Shown: positions 45,355-57,123 of the stretch, piece after piece
Position numbering within the stretch: the first letter of the stretch is position 1
Layout: each line of letters begins with the position of its first letter
Origin: Fagopyrum homotropicum
Lineage: Eukaryota; Streptophyta; Magnoliopsida; Caryophyllales; Polygonaceae
DNA: 64,000 bases
NCBI GenBank assembly: GCA_033239125.1
Contig: BSWB01000002.1
Span: 88,284,560 to 88,348,559 of the forward strand
Reading direction: 5' to 3'
Notes under the pieces: model-generated
Database searches by the model: none
What the model saw: only the letters and a program-made list of their open reading frames with translations
Told to the model about the DNA's origin: nothing
Translations under genes and position numbers: made by a program

Positions 45355-47036
45355 TAGATGAAAGTATGTGACACGAGGACCGATACATCCCCGCCTCTGA
45401 GTACAATGTCCAGCTGTACGAGTATCGGTCACACAATCCGTGTACCCTATGGGAGTGGATTGCGCCCTTCTTGTAAACCAGTCTGGCCTGACATCAGAGA
45501 ACCTCCCAGACTCCACGGCGGGATGAAAGGGAAAGGTTATCACAGCCACGTAGTGGGGCAGTCAATAGAACATAGGTCGATAAAAACGACAACTCATGCT
45601 ATCATAGCAAACATATAAAGCACACACCACTCATGCAAACACCCAATATAAGGATGGTAGCTAAGTAAGTCCTACGGACTTACCTCAACCTCGTACAAAA
45701 TCAACCACGATCACCTCTACACTGGAGGGACAACACGGCCTATAAAAAGGCATAAAGAGATATATCAACCTCTATTCATCAAAGGGGTCACACCTAGACC
45801 CAAAGGGATCCATAAGGATCATACTCAATCTATGAGCCTCACAACCAACTAAACCTCAATATCTCAGCATAACTTACAATTCCTCAAATCTCAAGGTAGT
45901 ATCTAATCAACATTCCTCAATCTCAATTTTAATCCTAATTTAATTAATTAACCTTTAATTAATTAATTAGATTTCACCAGAATAACGTTTTACCCGCAGG
46001 CAATTTCTAAATCCCCTGTCATCAGATTTCATCAAACAAGAACCCATAATCACCAGAATAATATAACGACCATAATGGAATTTCTAATTGTCCTATTTGA
46101 CAAGCCTAAAGTCAATTTAGGCCAAATCGCAGTACGGAAAACGAATAAATTCATAACTTATTCGTTACTGACCCGATTGACGATCTGAAAGAAGATTCGG
46201 AATCACAACGACGCAGGCTACGCATGGACAACATCAAATTCATCGGAATCTGAGCGACGGAACCGTCCTGGTGACATATATGCTCGACCAACCCTCCATA
46301 TACTCGAAAATGCAGAAACTCGGTACCGTTATGAAGAGAGTGAAGAAAGGAATCCAGAAACTCAAACGGAATTGAAATCGGATTAGAAACGGAGAGTAGA
46401 TCTGAGTTTGAAGGTTGAGAGAAATCAGAGCTTTTACGAGAAAACGTGAAAGGAAATGAATTAATAAAGGATTTTCCGCTATTTATAGTGAAGTCGATAA
46501 TTATCCTTTAGTAAAGTCGATAATTATCCTTTAGTAAAGTCGATAATTATCCTTTAGTAAAGTCGATAATTATCCTTTAACCGATCCAAAGGCGGGTCGA
46601 ACCTCTTTCTCCAAACTCTTCGAGATTGGAACATTAAATCTGGAATATTGTAGGGATAATTATTCCACAACTGCCTCGAAAAACGTGTATTCCAAAGCCG
46701 TCTTTCTTAGCCGTTAAGAAACGAAATAGCGACTCTTTTGGCCGTTTTGCCTCTCCATGTTATTTCATATCTAGGACATATCCGATGTCCTGATCATTTC
46801 TCTCAACTGCATTTTTATTAGTTGGAGCTCCCAAATGCTCCAAATAACACCGGAGTGTAAAAATAATTACCCGGGGAAAAAAGTAAAAATTTCCCCAAAC
46901 GTCCAAAATTACGCCAGGAACATAACGGTGGGACTCTTACTCATCACTTGCGAAATCTTCGCGAGTTATATGTCAATTACTATCAACGATTAAGTTAATC
47001 AACATTAATTAGAATTCGGAAATCCTAGCTATTACA
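44830..47036 (-). repeat. 5' LTR of Tekay-like copy 2
   Basis: A 2207-bp LTR with a (TA)n tract at 45311-45351, the TATA box CTATAAATAG at 46479-46488 (- strand) and four 23-bp repeats at 46492-46583. It is one repeat unit and about 30 bp of TA longer than the 3' LTR; otherwise the two are nearly identical. Confidence 0.92.
46492..46583 (-). repeat. Four 23-bp repeats upstream of the LTR TATA box
   Basis: Units start (on +) at 46492, 46515, 46538 and 46561, exactly 23 bp apart, each with the palindrome GATAATTATC. The 3' LTR of the same element has three units and the solo LTR at 59091 has two. Confidence 0.93.
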
Positions 47037-49407
47037 TCAAGTGTACAACCTGCTCCTTGTGAAGATAACCAAAGAGAAAACTTGTTTCACACTAGAAGCT
47101 CGGTTAAAGGAAAGGTTTGTAATGTTACTATTGATGGAGGAAGTTGTTGCAATATTGCTAGCACCGAAATGATATCTAAGTTGCAAATTCCTACATTTTA
47201 TCACCCTAGGCCATATAAGCTGCATTGGATGAATGAATGTGGTGAGTTAAAGGTTAATAGGCAAGCTAAGATCACTTTTACTTTAGGCCATTATGAAGAT
47301 ACGGTTTTATGTGATGTTGTGCCTATGCAAGCTTGTCATGTGTTGTTAGGCCGCTCTTGGCAATATGATAGGAGAGTTATGCATGATGGTTTTACAAATA
47401 GATATTCTTTTGTATTCAATGGTAAAACCGTGACTCTTAAGCCTATGACTCTCTTGCAGATTGCGGGGGCATTTGAGAAGAAGAAGGCAAGTGAGCAAGA
47501 GCAAGGACAAGCTAAGAAGGGGAGCAAGCCGTCGAGCCAAGACCCCTCCCTAGCCACGCCTTCTAACCACCAGCCTAGCACCCTTGTGTCCACGGCAACA
47601 AAATAGTTAGCTTCCAAACTTGAGCTACAAAATGACTACCTACCCTTAGACACCACCTTGATGATGTTGTGTAAGGAGCTCACATTGATGAGTGATGAAG
47701 CCAAGGCTAGCTTACCACCTACTATCTCAGCCATGCTTGAGGAGTTTAAGGATTTGTTTCCGGAAGAAATACCACATGGCCTTCCACCTTTGAGAGGTAT
47801 TGAGCACCAAATTGACCTTATCCCCGGCGCCACACTCCCAAATAGACCAGCCTACCGAATGAACCCAAAGGAGAGTCAAGAGATCCAAGCGCAAGTTCAA
47901 GACCTCCTAGACAAGGGCTACGTGAGGGAGAGCTAGTGTCTGTGCGCCGTGCCCGTGCTCTTGGTGCCTAAGAAGGACAACACATGGAGGATGTGTGTTG
48001 ATTGCCGAGCTATCAACAACATCACCATCAAGTACCGCCACCCTATTCCCCGCCTAGATGACATGCTTGATGAGCTACATGGCGCCACCACATTTAGCAA
48101 GATAGACCTACGGAGTGGCTACCATTAAATTCGAATGAAGGAGGGGGACGAGTGGAAAACAGCCTTCAAAACTAAGTTTGGTTTGTATGAGTGGCTTGTT
48201 ATGCCATTTGGGTTAACTAATGCTCCTTCTACTTTTATGCGCTTAATGAACTATGTTTTGAGACATTTTATAGGGAAGTTTGTTGTAGTATACTTTGATG
48301 ATATCTTAATCTATAGCAGGTCCCTAGAGGAGCATGAAGAACATCTAAGGGAAGTAGTTCTTACCCTTAGGGCTGAACACTTGTATGCTAATCTTAAGAA
48401 ATGTAGCTTTTGCACTAATGAGGTTATATTTCTTGGTTTTGTAGTGACTACACAAGGCCTACAAGTGGATGAGGAGAAGATTAGAGCAATCAAAGATTGG
48501 CCCACGCCAACATACATCAGCCAAGTAAGGAGTTTCCATGGGCTTGCAAGCTTCTATAGGCGCTTTGTGAGAGACTTTAGTACCATTGCCGCGCCCTTGA
48601 CGGAAATTTGCAAGAAGCATGCGCCATTTGTGTGGGAGGAGGCGCAAGAACGTGCCTTTAGCAAGTTGAGATTGGACTTAACCGAGGCGCCCTTGCTAGC
48701 TCTTCCCGACTTCACTAGGCCCTTTGAAGTGGAGTGTGACGCCTCGGGCATTGGCATAGGCGGCGTGCTCATGCAAGAAGGTAAGCCTATTGCCTTCTTT
48801 AGTGAAAAGCTCAAAGGAGCATGTCTTAATTACTCTACCTATGATAAAAAGTTATATGCTTTGTTTAGAGTGCTTAAGACATGGCAACACTACTTGTGGT
48901 TTAGAGAGTTTATTTTGCATTCCGATCATGAGTCTTTGAAGCATTTTCGGAGTCAAGATAAACTAGATAGGAGGCATGGTAGGTGGATGGAGTTTATTGA
49001 GACTTTTCCCTATGTTATCAAGTATAAAAAGGGAAAAGACAATGTAGTGGTGGATGCCCTCTCTAGGAGGCACACGTTGTTGACTACATTGGATGCTAAG
49101 GTATTAGGCTTTGTTTACATTAAGGAGCTCTATGAATCTGATATTGATTTTGGTGATACATATAAGTTATGTGTGCAAAAAGGTTCCTTAGATAAATACT
49201 ATTTGTTTGAGGGATTTTTGTTTCGAATTGATAAGGTGTGCATACCTAGGTGTTCCCTTCGATTGTTGTTAGTAGAGGAAGTAGATAAAGGAGATTTTAA
49301 TGGGTCATTTTGGGAGGGATAAAACTTATGCTATGCTGCACTCACACTTTTATTGGCCACACATGCTTAGGGATGTTGAAAATGTGCTTAAAAGATGCTT
49401 AGAACGT
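47037..49407 (+). pseudogene. Protease, RT, RNase H and integrase start of CRM-a copy 2
   Basis: Continuation of 36064-37700 after the Tekay insertion. Protease IDGGSCCNIASTEM near 47131 and LLGRSWQYDRRVMHDGF; stop at 47604. RT from about 47658 with stops at 47934 (TAG) and 48126 (CAA to TAA in GYHQIR). The open part 48135-49322 (395 codons) holds MPFGLTNAPSTF, VVYFDDILIYS, the RNase H start FEVECDASGIGIGGVL, the YALFRVLKTWQHYLW and SDHESLKHF blocks, and KGKDNVVVDALSRRHT. A frameshift near 49300 precedes the integrase zinc finger (HSHFYWPHMLRDVE), which stops at KRCLE. RT and RNase H are complete in order, but stops prevent expression. Confidence 0.87.
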
Positions 49408-49432
49408 GCCCTTGACGGAAATTTGCAATAAG
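49408..49432 (+). repeat. Return to RT sequence: start of a partial internal duplication
   Basis: After the integrase zinc-finger codons the sequence jumps to CGTGCCCTTGACGGAAATTT, which matches RT coding at about 48590-48615 of the same element type. It continues after the nested element at 57124. The junction bases (CGTGCCC against CGCGCCC) are similar. This may be a partial tandem duplication or a join to another CRM-a copy. Confidence 0.65.
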
Positions 49433-50690
49433 TGATGTAGGACCATCACATGGAAGCTATCAAGGTCCCAGGACTAGAGCAAGAGCTAAGGAGATCCAAG
49501 AGGTTATGTCAAGGGAAGTGCTATTGCTAGACACAATGCGTGAACCATTTAATTTCCATACATCATGTGTTAATCTTTTGGTGAATGTAGGAGCAAGCGA
49601 ACCAAGCAAGGAGACCATGCCGACGTACTCACTTCCCATGCAGCTCGAGGAGACCATGCAGGCTGTTGCTCACGTACAATGCAGCCCAGCGGAGGAGGCT
49701 GTTGCTCACACCAATGCAGCTCAAGGGGAGGCTGTTGCTCATGCCAATGCAGCCCAAGAGGAGGCTGTTGCCCACGTCCAATGCAGCCTAGGAGAGGAGA
49801 TGTTGATCACGTCCAAAGCAGCCCACGAGGATAGCCTGCTGCTCACGTCCAAGGCAGCCCATGAGGGGAGGCAAGCAAACACGTCCAAGGCAATCCAAGA
49901 GGGTAGGCTGCTGCTCACATCTAAAACAGCCCAAGAAGGCAACCAGCTGATCACGTTTAAAGAGGTCCAAGAGAGTAACAATTCAGCCCATTCGGATCAT
50001 CATTTGGGCTCTTTAAACACATCCAAATCACTCATGGATCTGTTGAACAATGCAGCCCATTCGGATAGCCCATTTGGCTCCTTAAAAACGTTAAAAACGT
50101 CCAGCTTGCACTCCAAGGATAAGTTTGAATAATTAAGCCTATTTCCGTGCTGATTAGTGGTTTGTTAGGTTGTTAGCTACATTAGAGGAAGCTCTCTTAT
50201 TACCACCTTCCCACTAATGTTTTCAGCTTTCTTTTCTTTATTTTGTCTAGATAAAAAGAGTCTATAAATAGTCTCTTTTAGCTGCAAAATTATTTACGTT
50301 ATTTCCAATTGCTTAGAATTACATTTGTAATCGTTTCACAAAATCAATCAAAGAACAAGAGAGTTTTTGGTTGGCATTGCTGTTGTTGCTTGGCTGAGCT
50401 TGTTTGTGTTAACCGCCTTCGGATTGGTGCTTCGAGCCTTCACGAGTCCCTCTTTGTGCTAGTCCAGCCGGAGCTAGTGTAAAGTTGTATTGGAGACGGG
50501 TCTAGGGCATTCACGATTGGGGTTTTGGCTGTTCAGCCTTGGTTCCTTCGTTGACATCTCTTTGGTTCTTCTCTTCACCATTCCTGCGCCATTCATCACC
50601 TACGTCCATTCCGCATTCTGAAATCGCTTCATTCAGCCTGTTTCGAGATCATTGTGCCTAGATCGAATTAATCACGGACAATCCGTATCA
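49433..50690 (+). repeat. 5' LTR of CRM-b
   Basis: TGATGTAGGACC to CCGTATCA. A TATA box (TCTATAAATAG) lies at 50271-50281. The pol-tail frame is open here at 49506-50132 with nine repeat units. The PBS follows after two bases. Confidence 0.95.
49506..50132 (+). pseudogene. LTR-encoded CRM-b pol tail (5' LTR copy)
   Basis: The 208-codon copy of the pol tail in the 5' LTR begins MSREVLLLDTMREPFNFHTS, has nine 11-12-residue units and ends KDKFE. It lies upstream of the TATA box at 50271, so it is not part of the element's own transcript. It is a by-product of LTR duplication. Comparison with the 3' LTR copy shows amino-acid changes inside the repeats (for example QCSPAEE against QCSPGEE). Confidence 0.65.
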
Positions 50691-50692
50691 GT

Positions 50693-50704
50693 TGGTATCA
50701 GAGC
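50693..50704 (+). promoter_or_regulatory. tRNA-iMet primer binding site, CRM-b
   Basis: TGGTATCAGAGC two bases after the LTR end GTATCA. It is a perfect initiator-Met primer site. Confidence 0.95.
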
Positions 50705-51205
50705 TCAGTTGGTACAATTGATCACTTCTTCTTCTTGTTAACCTTATTGCTTATCCAATTGAGATCTAACTTGTGCTTGAAGTGTGCCAATTCAAAAAGC
50801 CGGACAACATCTTGAGGAGAGGTAAACACAAAACAAAAACAAAAGAGCTCGAACGCAGCATACATCAATCGGTAACCTGCTCTCCCACACGTCTCATTTA
50901 ATCAAGCACAAGTAAACTCTTTTAATCATCTCAAAACATCATTCTAAACACAATTTACCACACCTACACCAATCCAACAGCCAATACTCCAATTAGGGGT
51001 GTCTTGATTCATCTCCGTCACTAACATCGCTTTCACCAGTTCTAGTTCCAAAGGGTTGCTAAGAAGGTTCGGAAATCGCGATCTTAAGATGTTGGATCCT
51101 TACAACTCGAGCCACCAGCTAGGCAATACCAAAGAGAGTGTGAGCGATACACAAGTGAGATCTTTGTTTTTCTAACCTAACCAGTTTCTTTGTTTGTTAC
51201 TGAGC
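50705..51205 (+). other. Leader of CRM-b
   Basis: About 500 bp between PBS and gag start, without long frames. Unlike CRM-a it lacks the purine tract and the 68-bp duplication, although both end in a similar GTGAGCGATACACAAGTGAG-like stretch before gag. Confidence 0.6.
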
Positions 51206-52420
51206 ATGTCCAGGTCCCTAAGTCCCAGCAAGTCGAGTAGCGAGACCGTCACGCCTGAGATGATCAGTCTATTGAAACAATTGTCCGATTCCGTAGCTAA
51301 ACTATCCAAGCGAGTGGAGACTATAGAAGCACGAACACCACCAGCCGGAACACCACCTTTGAGAACCAACTATGAGTTTGGCGGTCCTTCACGCGTTACT
51401 AGAGAGTCGGATCCTCCGGATCAAGGTAATGTACAGTCCAACGTCCTTCCTAATGCTTCTAACATGCCACCATTTGTTGATGACTTTTAGCGACGGAATG
51501 AAGCTGAGGACCACACGTGGGAGGGCTACAATCGGCCATTCCAGCAGCCAAGGCAAGGACGAGATAACCTTCGGCCCTATCAAGAGCAAAACGGACTCGG
51601 AAAGGTCAAAATCAAAATTCCCGTCTTTGAAGGAAAGTGTGATCCCGACGTCTACACGGAGTGAGAAACTAAAGTTGAGCAGATTTGGTTGTGTCACAAC
51701 TTCAGTGAGCCTAGGAAGGTTCAACTAGCCGCTCTCGAGTTCCAAGGCTATGCTTTGGTATGGTGGGATCACGTAGTCAAAGAAAGAGTTCGAACCTTGG
51801 ATCCTCAAATCAGCACATGGGAGCATATGAAGGCACTAATGAGGGCTAGGTTCGTTCCACCTCACTATACCCAAGAGCTTCGACAACGGCTGGAAAATTT
51901 GAGACAAGGCTCACTTAGCGCTGAGGAAGCCTGTACGAATATGCAAGTTGCTATGGTGAAGGCCAACGTTCTAGAGGATGAAGAAAACACTATGGCAAGG
52001 TACCTTCGTATTCTGAATTCTAATTTGGCTAATGAGGTTGATATGTACCCATACAGCACCATGGAGCAACTACTACACTTGGCCATCAAGTGGAAAGGAA
52101 GACTAAGGTGCGAAACCGGGAATACAAGCCACCTCCCGGGACGCCCAATGCTTGGAAAGCACAAAACAGCCGGCTGTCTAACAACAACAGGGAGCAAGGC
52201 GGCTGGAAGGAGGAGAGGAGATCGGCACCTATGGGCCAAGAAGGGCAAAGAAAGTCGTCTACAACAGCCACTACACCACGATCCTTGAATGAGCCTTCAA
52301 GTGATCATCGAGGGAGTACTCCTATCTCTAACTCTAGAACTAGGGACATTGTGTGTTTTAAATGCCAAGGTAGAGGTCACATGAGTAGAGAATGTCCTAA
52401 TAGACTCACTTTGATCATAA
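51206..52420 (+). pseudogene. gag of CRM-b
   Basis: The start MSRSLSPSKSSSETVTPEMI parallels the CRM-a gag start; the upstream in-frame ATG at 51194 is not preferred. A coiled-coil-like stretch (LLKQLSDSVAKLSKRVETI) is followed by TAG at 51488. The core continues (IKIPVFEGKCDPDVYTE), hits TGA at 51662, and goes on 51689-52100 (EFQGYALVWWDHVVKERVRT, MARYLRILNSNLANEVDMYP). A frameshift near 52090 moves it into the frame with the zinc knuckle CFKCQGRGHMSREC at about 52354. Two stops and one shift disable it. Confidence 0.87.
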
Positions 52421-53151
52421 ATCATCTAGGAGAGTATGAGAGTGAGGATGATCTGGAATTAGATAATGAAAATGCCTTAAATGATGACAATGAACAAAAT
52501 GAGAATGATGATTGCATTGAGTATGAACAAGGTGAATGTTTGATAGCTAGGAGAACTTTGCATGTCCAACTAGCTCCTTGTGAGGATAATCAATGTGAAA
52601 ATCTGTTTCATACTAGGTGTAGGATTAAAGGAAAAGTGTGTAATGTAATAATTGATGGAGGAAGTTGTTGCAACATAGCTAGCACTGAAATGGTAAACAA
52701 ATTACAACTTCTTACATTTTATCACCCTAGGCCATATAAACTACATTGGATGAATGAATGTGGAGAACTTAAAGTCAATAAGCAAACTAAGGTCAATATA
52801 ACATTAGGATCATATGAGGATGTTATTACATGTGATGTTGTGCCTATGAATGTTTGTCACTTGTTGCTTGGTCATCCATGGCAATATGATAGGAAAGTTG
52901 TCCATGATGGGTTTTCTAACAAATATAGTTTTGAGTATAAGGGTAAAACTTTAACACTTAAACCTATGACACCTTTACAAATAGCCGAGTACTATGAGAA
53001 CAAGAGGGTAGAGCAAGGAACCCCTCCAAAGCCTAAGATCACACGGCCTAAGAGTAAAGAGAACAAAACCCATCAAACATTGTTAGTACAACCAACAAGT
53101 AGCTATCTTGAGTCTAGGAATGAATTTGTCACTAAACTATGCTTCTATTGA
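52421..53151 (+). pseudogene. Protease region of CRM-b
   Basis: An acidic linker (ESEDDLELDNENALNDDNEQ) leads to the retropepsin domain: active site IIDGGSCCNIASTEM near 52650, FYHPRPYKLHWMNECGELKV and LLLGHPWQYDRKVVHDGF (GHPW where relatives have GRPW). It is in the same frame as the zinc knuckle. A frameshift near 53130 (NEFVTKLCFY, where the relative continues NEYVTNYASMD) separates it from RT. Confidence 0.87.
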
Positions 53152-54351
53152 TGTGCTAATGATGAGTTCGTGTAAGTCTCTAGTGAATGTGCCTCATGAC
53201 TCTACGAACCCACTTCCTAGATCTATTCAGGAGCAGTTAGATGAATTTAGAGACGTTTTTCCTGATGAGATTCCAGCCGGCTTACCGCCCATTAGGGGCA
53301 TTGAACACCAAATAGATTTAATACCCGGAGCCACTCTTCCCAATAGGCCCGCCTATAGGATGAACCCTATGGAAGCCCAGGAAATTCAGAACCAAGTTCA
53401 AGCCTTGCTAGATAAGGGGTATGTGCGGGAAAGCCTTAGTCCTTGTGCCGTTCCCGTTCTGCTAGTACCCAAGAAGGATAATACTTGGAGAATGTGTATT
53501 GATTGTAGAGCAATCAATAACATTACTATCAAGTATAGACACCCGATTCCCCGTTTAGATGACATGCTTGATGAGTTTCATGGAGCTACAATTTTCACTA
53601 AGATTGACCTTAGGAGTGGCTACCATCAAATTAGAATGAGGGAAGGGGATGAATGGAAAACAACTTTTAAAACCAAATTTGGACTCTATGGGTGGCTAGT
53701 AATGCCTTTTGGCTTAACTAACGCTCCTAGTACCTTCATGAGATTAATGAATCATATTTTGAGACCTTATATTGGTTTATTTGTTGTAGTCTACTTTGAT
53801 GACATTCTTATCTATAGTAAGACTTTAAAAGAGCATGAAAATCATTTGAGAGATGTGCTTGCTACATTGCGTATAGAATACTTGTATGCTAATATTCAAA
53901 AGTGTGATTTCTATACTAACCGAGTGATTTTTCTTGGTTTTGTAGTAAGTGTCAATGGTTTGCAAGTGGATGAGGACAAGGTAAAGGCAATCAATGAATG
54001 GCCCACTCCTAGGTCGGTTGGCGACGTGAGGAGTTTCCATGGCCTAGCTACATTCTATAGAAGATTTGTGAGAGATTTTAGTACTATTGCAGCACCACTC
54101 ACGGCTTTGACCAAAAAGAAGGTTCCTTTTGAGTGGAATGAACCGCAGCAAAGAGCTTTTGAAGAGCTCAAGAGACGCCTCACCCATGCACCACTACTCG
54201 CTCTACCGGACTTCACTAAACTGTTTGAGGTTGAATGCGACGCGTCCGGTATTGATATTGGCGGCGTCCTTATGCAAGAAGGTAAGCCTCTAGCTTTCTT
54301 TAGTGAAAAATGAAAGGTGCATGCTTAAACTATTCTACATAAGACAAAGAA
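53108..54351 (+). pseudogene. Reverse transcriptase of CRM-b
   Basis: A 401-codon frame with the full RT: IEHQIDLIPGATLPNRPAYR, AVPVLLVPKKDNTWRMCIDC, DLRSGYHQIRM, MPFGLTNAPSTF and the catalytic VVYFDDILIYS near 53786-53818. The connection VRSFHGLATFYRRFVRDFST and the RNase H start FEVECDASGIDIGGVLMQEG follow. It ends at FFSEK and TGA at 54311, where one base is lost (relative: FFSEKLKGACLNYS). The RT domain itself looks intact. Confidence 0.9.
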
Positions 54352-55446
54352 TTGTATGCCTTGTTTAGAGTACTCAAAACATGGCAACATTACCTTTGGC
54401 CTCAAGAGTTTGTTTTGAAAACCGATCATGATTCACTTAGACACTTTAGGAGCCAAGATAAGCTAGATAGACGGCATGGTAGGTGGATGGAGTTCATAGA
54501 AACCTTTCCTTACATTATCAAGTATAAGAAAGGAAAGGATAATGTCGTAGCAGATGCATTGTCTAGGAGATACACCTTAATCACCACTTTGGATTCTAGG
54601 ATGTTAGGTTTTACTTACATTAAAGAATTATATGTGGATGATGGTGAATTTGGGAAGATATTTAATAGATGCACTACTCAAGGCCCTTATAATAAGTACT
54701 TTGTGTTTGAAGGTTTCTTGTTTAAAGTGGATAAGATTTGCATACCTAGATGTTCCCTTAGGATCTTATTGGTGGAAGAAGCCCATAAAGGAGGTTTAAT
54801 GGGGCATTTTGGGAGGGACAAAACTTATAACATGTTGCAAACTCACTTTTATTGGCCTCATATGTTAAGGGATGTAGAACACATGCTTAAGAGGTGCATT
54901 GAATATCTTAAGGCCAAAGCTAGGGTACAACCCCACGGGCTGTATACGCCCTTACCGACGCCTAATGGCCCTTGGGAGGACATAAGTATGGATTTCATTG
55001 TTGGACTACCTAGGACTAAGAAAGGAAGAGATTCCATTTTTGTGGTAGTAGATAGATTCTCTAAAATGGCACATTTTATTCCATGTCATAAAACTGAAGA
55101 TGCATATAATGTTGCTAATCTTTTCTTTAAGGAAATAGTTAGATTGCATGGAATACCTAAAACTATTGTTAGTGATAGGGATGTCAAGTTTTTGAGTTTC
55201 TTTTGGAAGACACTTTGGGGAAAAATGGGCACTAGATTACTATTCTCGACCTCTAGTCATCCCCAAACAGATGGGCAAACGGAAGTCACCAATAGGACCC
55301 TAACGACCCTCCTTAGAACCATGTTGAAAGATAACTTAAAAGAATGGGAAGACATGAACCACATATTGAGTTTGCTTATAATCGCACCATGCATTCTTCC
55401 ACTTCGTTATCACCTTTCAAATGTGTTTATGGATTTAACCCGTTAA
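54352..55446 (+). pseudogene. RNase H and integrase N-terminal part of CRM-b
   Basis: The frame starts within RNase H (YALFRVLKTWQHYLWPQEF, TDHDSLRHFRSQDK) and passes KGKDNVVADALSRRYT into integrase. The zinc finger reads HKGGLMGHFGRDKTYNMLQT ... KRCIEYLKAKA. The last Cys of the HHCC finger is Tyr here, while the - strand relative at 61380-61400 keeps Cys (RCIECLKA). Core: ISMDFIVGLPRTKKGRDSIF, VSDRDVKFLSFFWKTLWGKM and HPQTDGQTEVTNRTLTTLLR. A one-base deletion near 55355 shifts the frame. Confidence 0.9.
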
Positions 55447-56564
55447 CTCCTTTGGACTTATTACCGATTCCTCGAAAGGATCGAGTAGCTTTTGATGATT
55501 TGGAACAGGTGGACTACATTAAGGAACTTCATGCTAAGACCAAGGCTGTACTTGACAAGAAAGGCATTGAAACTGCAGCTCGGAACAACAAGAGACGTCG
55601 GAAGATGGTTTTCCAGCCCGGTGACTTAGTTTGGCTACATCTAAGGAAAGAGCGGTTTCCGACAAAACGCCATTCCAAGATAGCACCACGAGGTGATGGA
55701 CCATTCAAAGTCTTACACCGGATTAATGACAATGCATATGTGTTGGACTTACCGGAAGAGTATGGAGTTAGCACCACTTTTAATGTAGGAGATTTGAGCC
55801 CATATGAAGGAGATTCGGAACAAGATGAAAATTCGGGGTCGAATTCTTTCCAAGAAGGAGTGGATGATGTAGGACCATCACATGGAAGCTATCAAGGTCC
55901 AATTACTAGAGCAAGAGCTAAGGAGATCCAAGAGGTTATGTCAAGGGAAGTGCTATTGCTAGACACAATGCGTGAACCATTTAATTTCCATACATCATGT
56001 GTTAATCTTTTGGTGAATGTAGGAGCAAGCGAACCAAGCAAGGAGACCATGCCGACGTACTCACTTCCCATGCAGCTCGAGGAGACCATGCAGGCTGTTG
56101 CTCACGTACAATGCAGCCCAGGAGAGGAGGTTGTTGCTCACGCCAATGCAGCCCAAGGGGAGGCTGTTGCTCACGCCAATGCAGCCCAAGAGGAGGCTGT
56201 TGCCCACGTCCAATGTAGCCCAGGAGAGGAGATGTTGATCACGTCCAAAGCAGCCCACGAGGATAGCCTGCTGCTCACGTCCAAGGCAGCCCATGAGGGG
56301 AGGCAAGCAAACACGTCCAAGGCAGTCCAAGAGGGTAGGCTGCTGCTCACATCTAAAACAGCCCAAGAAGGCAGCCAGCTGATCACATTTAAAGAGGTCC
56401 AAGAGAGTAACAATTCAGCCCATTCGGATCATCATTTGGGCTCTTTAAACACATCCAAATCACTCATGGATCTGTTGAACAATGCAGCCCATTCGGATAG
56501 CCCATTTGGCTCCTTAAAAACGTTAAAAATGTCCAGCTTGCACTCCAAGGATAAGTTTGAATAA
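55344..56564 (+). pseudogene. Integrase C-terminus with long LTR-encoded tail, CRM-b
   Basis: Integrase continues in the new frame: EFAYNRTMHSSTSLSPF, then PGDLVWLHLRKERFPTKRHS and APRGDGPFKVLHRINDNAYV (GPY/F-like block). It crosses the purine tract and the LTR start at 55865 and continues as SYQGPITRARAKEIQE and MSREVLLLDTMREPFNFHTS. Nine Ala/Thr/Ser/Lys-rich units of 11-12 residues, two AHSD...GSL units and KDKFE follow, with the stop at 56562. The tail after the LTR start is about 233 residues. A canonical chromodomain is not seen. In CRM elements the integrase end is thought to guide centromeric insertion, so the tail may replace that role; this is inference. Confidence 0.88.
55852..55864 (+). 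promoter_or_regulatory. Polypurine tract of CRM-b
   Basis: AAGAAGGAGTGGA lies directly before TGATGTAGGACC and within the pol reading frame. It is the same arrangement as at 5103-5115. Confidence 0.8.
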
Positions 56565-57123
56565 TTCAGCCTATTTCCATGCTGATTAGTGGTTTGTTAG
56601 GTTGTTAGCTACATTAGAGGAAGCTCTCTTATTACCACCTTCCCACTAATGTTTTCAGCTTTCTTTTCTTTATTTTGTCTAGATAAAAAGAGTCTATAAA
56701 TAGTCTCTTTTAGCTGCAGAATTATTTACGTTATTTCCAATTGCTTAGAATTACATTTGTAATCATTTCACAAAATCAATCAAAGAACAAGAGAGTTTTT
56801 GGTTGGCATTGCTGTTGTTGCTAGGCTGAGCTTGTTTGTGTCAACCGCCTTCGGATTGGTGCTTCGAGCCTTCACGAGTCCCTCTTTGTGCTAGTCCAGC
56901 CGGAGCTAGTGTAAAGTTGTATTGGAGACGGGTCTAGGGCATTCACGATTGGGGTTTTGGCTCTTCAGCCTTGGTTCCTTCGTTGACATCTCTTTGGTTC
57001 TTCTCTTCACCATTCCTGCGCCATTCATCACCTACGTCCATTCCACATTCTGAAATCGCTTCATTCAGCCTGTTTCAAGATCATTGTGCCTAGATCGAAT
57101 CAATCACGGACAATTCCGTATCA
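55865..57123 (+). repeat. 3' LTR of CRM-b
   Basis: A 1259-bp LTR, partner of 49433-50690. TATA box TATAAATAG near 56695. The repeat array in the pol tail at about 56090-56410 has nine units. It ends ATTCCGTATCA, followed by TSD ATAAG. Confidence 0.95.

Larger units (their letters stand above)
37701..47036 (-). mobile_element. Tekay-like chromovirus, copy 2
   Basis: A 9336-bp insertion into CRM-a gag-pol. The flanks TTAAG (37696-37700) and TCAAG (47037-47041) are a 5-bp target duplication with one change. LTRs 37701-39856 and 44830-47036; PBS 44814-44825 and polypurine tract 39857-39870 on the - strand. The interior is 4973 bp with broken gag, pol and chromodomain. The LTRs differ mainly in a TA tract and one 23-bp repeat unit, with a few substitutions, so the insertion is young compared with the decayed coding region. 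Confidence 0.9.
49433..57123 (+). mobile_element. Complete CRM-b element, 7.69 kb, with TSD ATAAG
   Basis: Perfect 5-bp duplications ATAAG at 49428-49432 and 57124-57128 flank LTRs of 1258 bp (49433-50690) and 1259 bp (55865-57123). PBS 50693-50704. Gag, protease, RT, RNase H and integrase are in order. The pol frame crosses the purine tract at 55852 and runs 700 bp into the 3' LTR, ending at 56564. Coding damage is limited: stops at 51488 and 51662, frameshifts near 52090, 53130, 54311 and 55355. LTRs differ at scattered sites only. It is the only complete CRM-type element in the window. Confidence 0.95.

Noticed and set aside
55892..56413. Antisense open frames (65-113 codons) opposite the CRM-b pol tail, also at 5295-5783, 49460-49981 and 57953-58288
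   Set aside because: They are a codon-bias shadow of the repeat-rich sense frame. The sense frame is continuous with integrase, while the antisense frame has no context.
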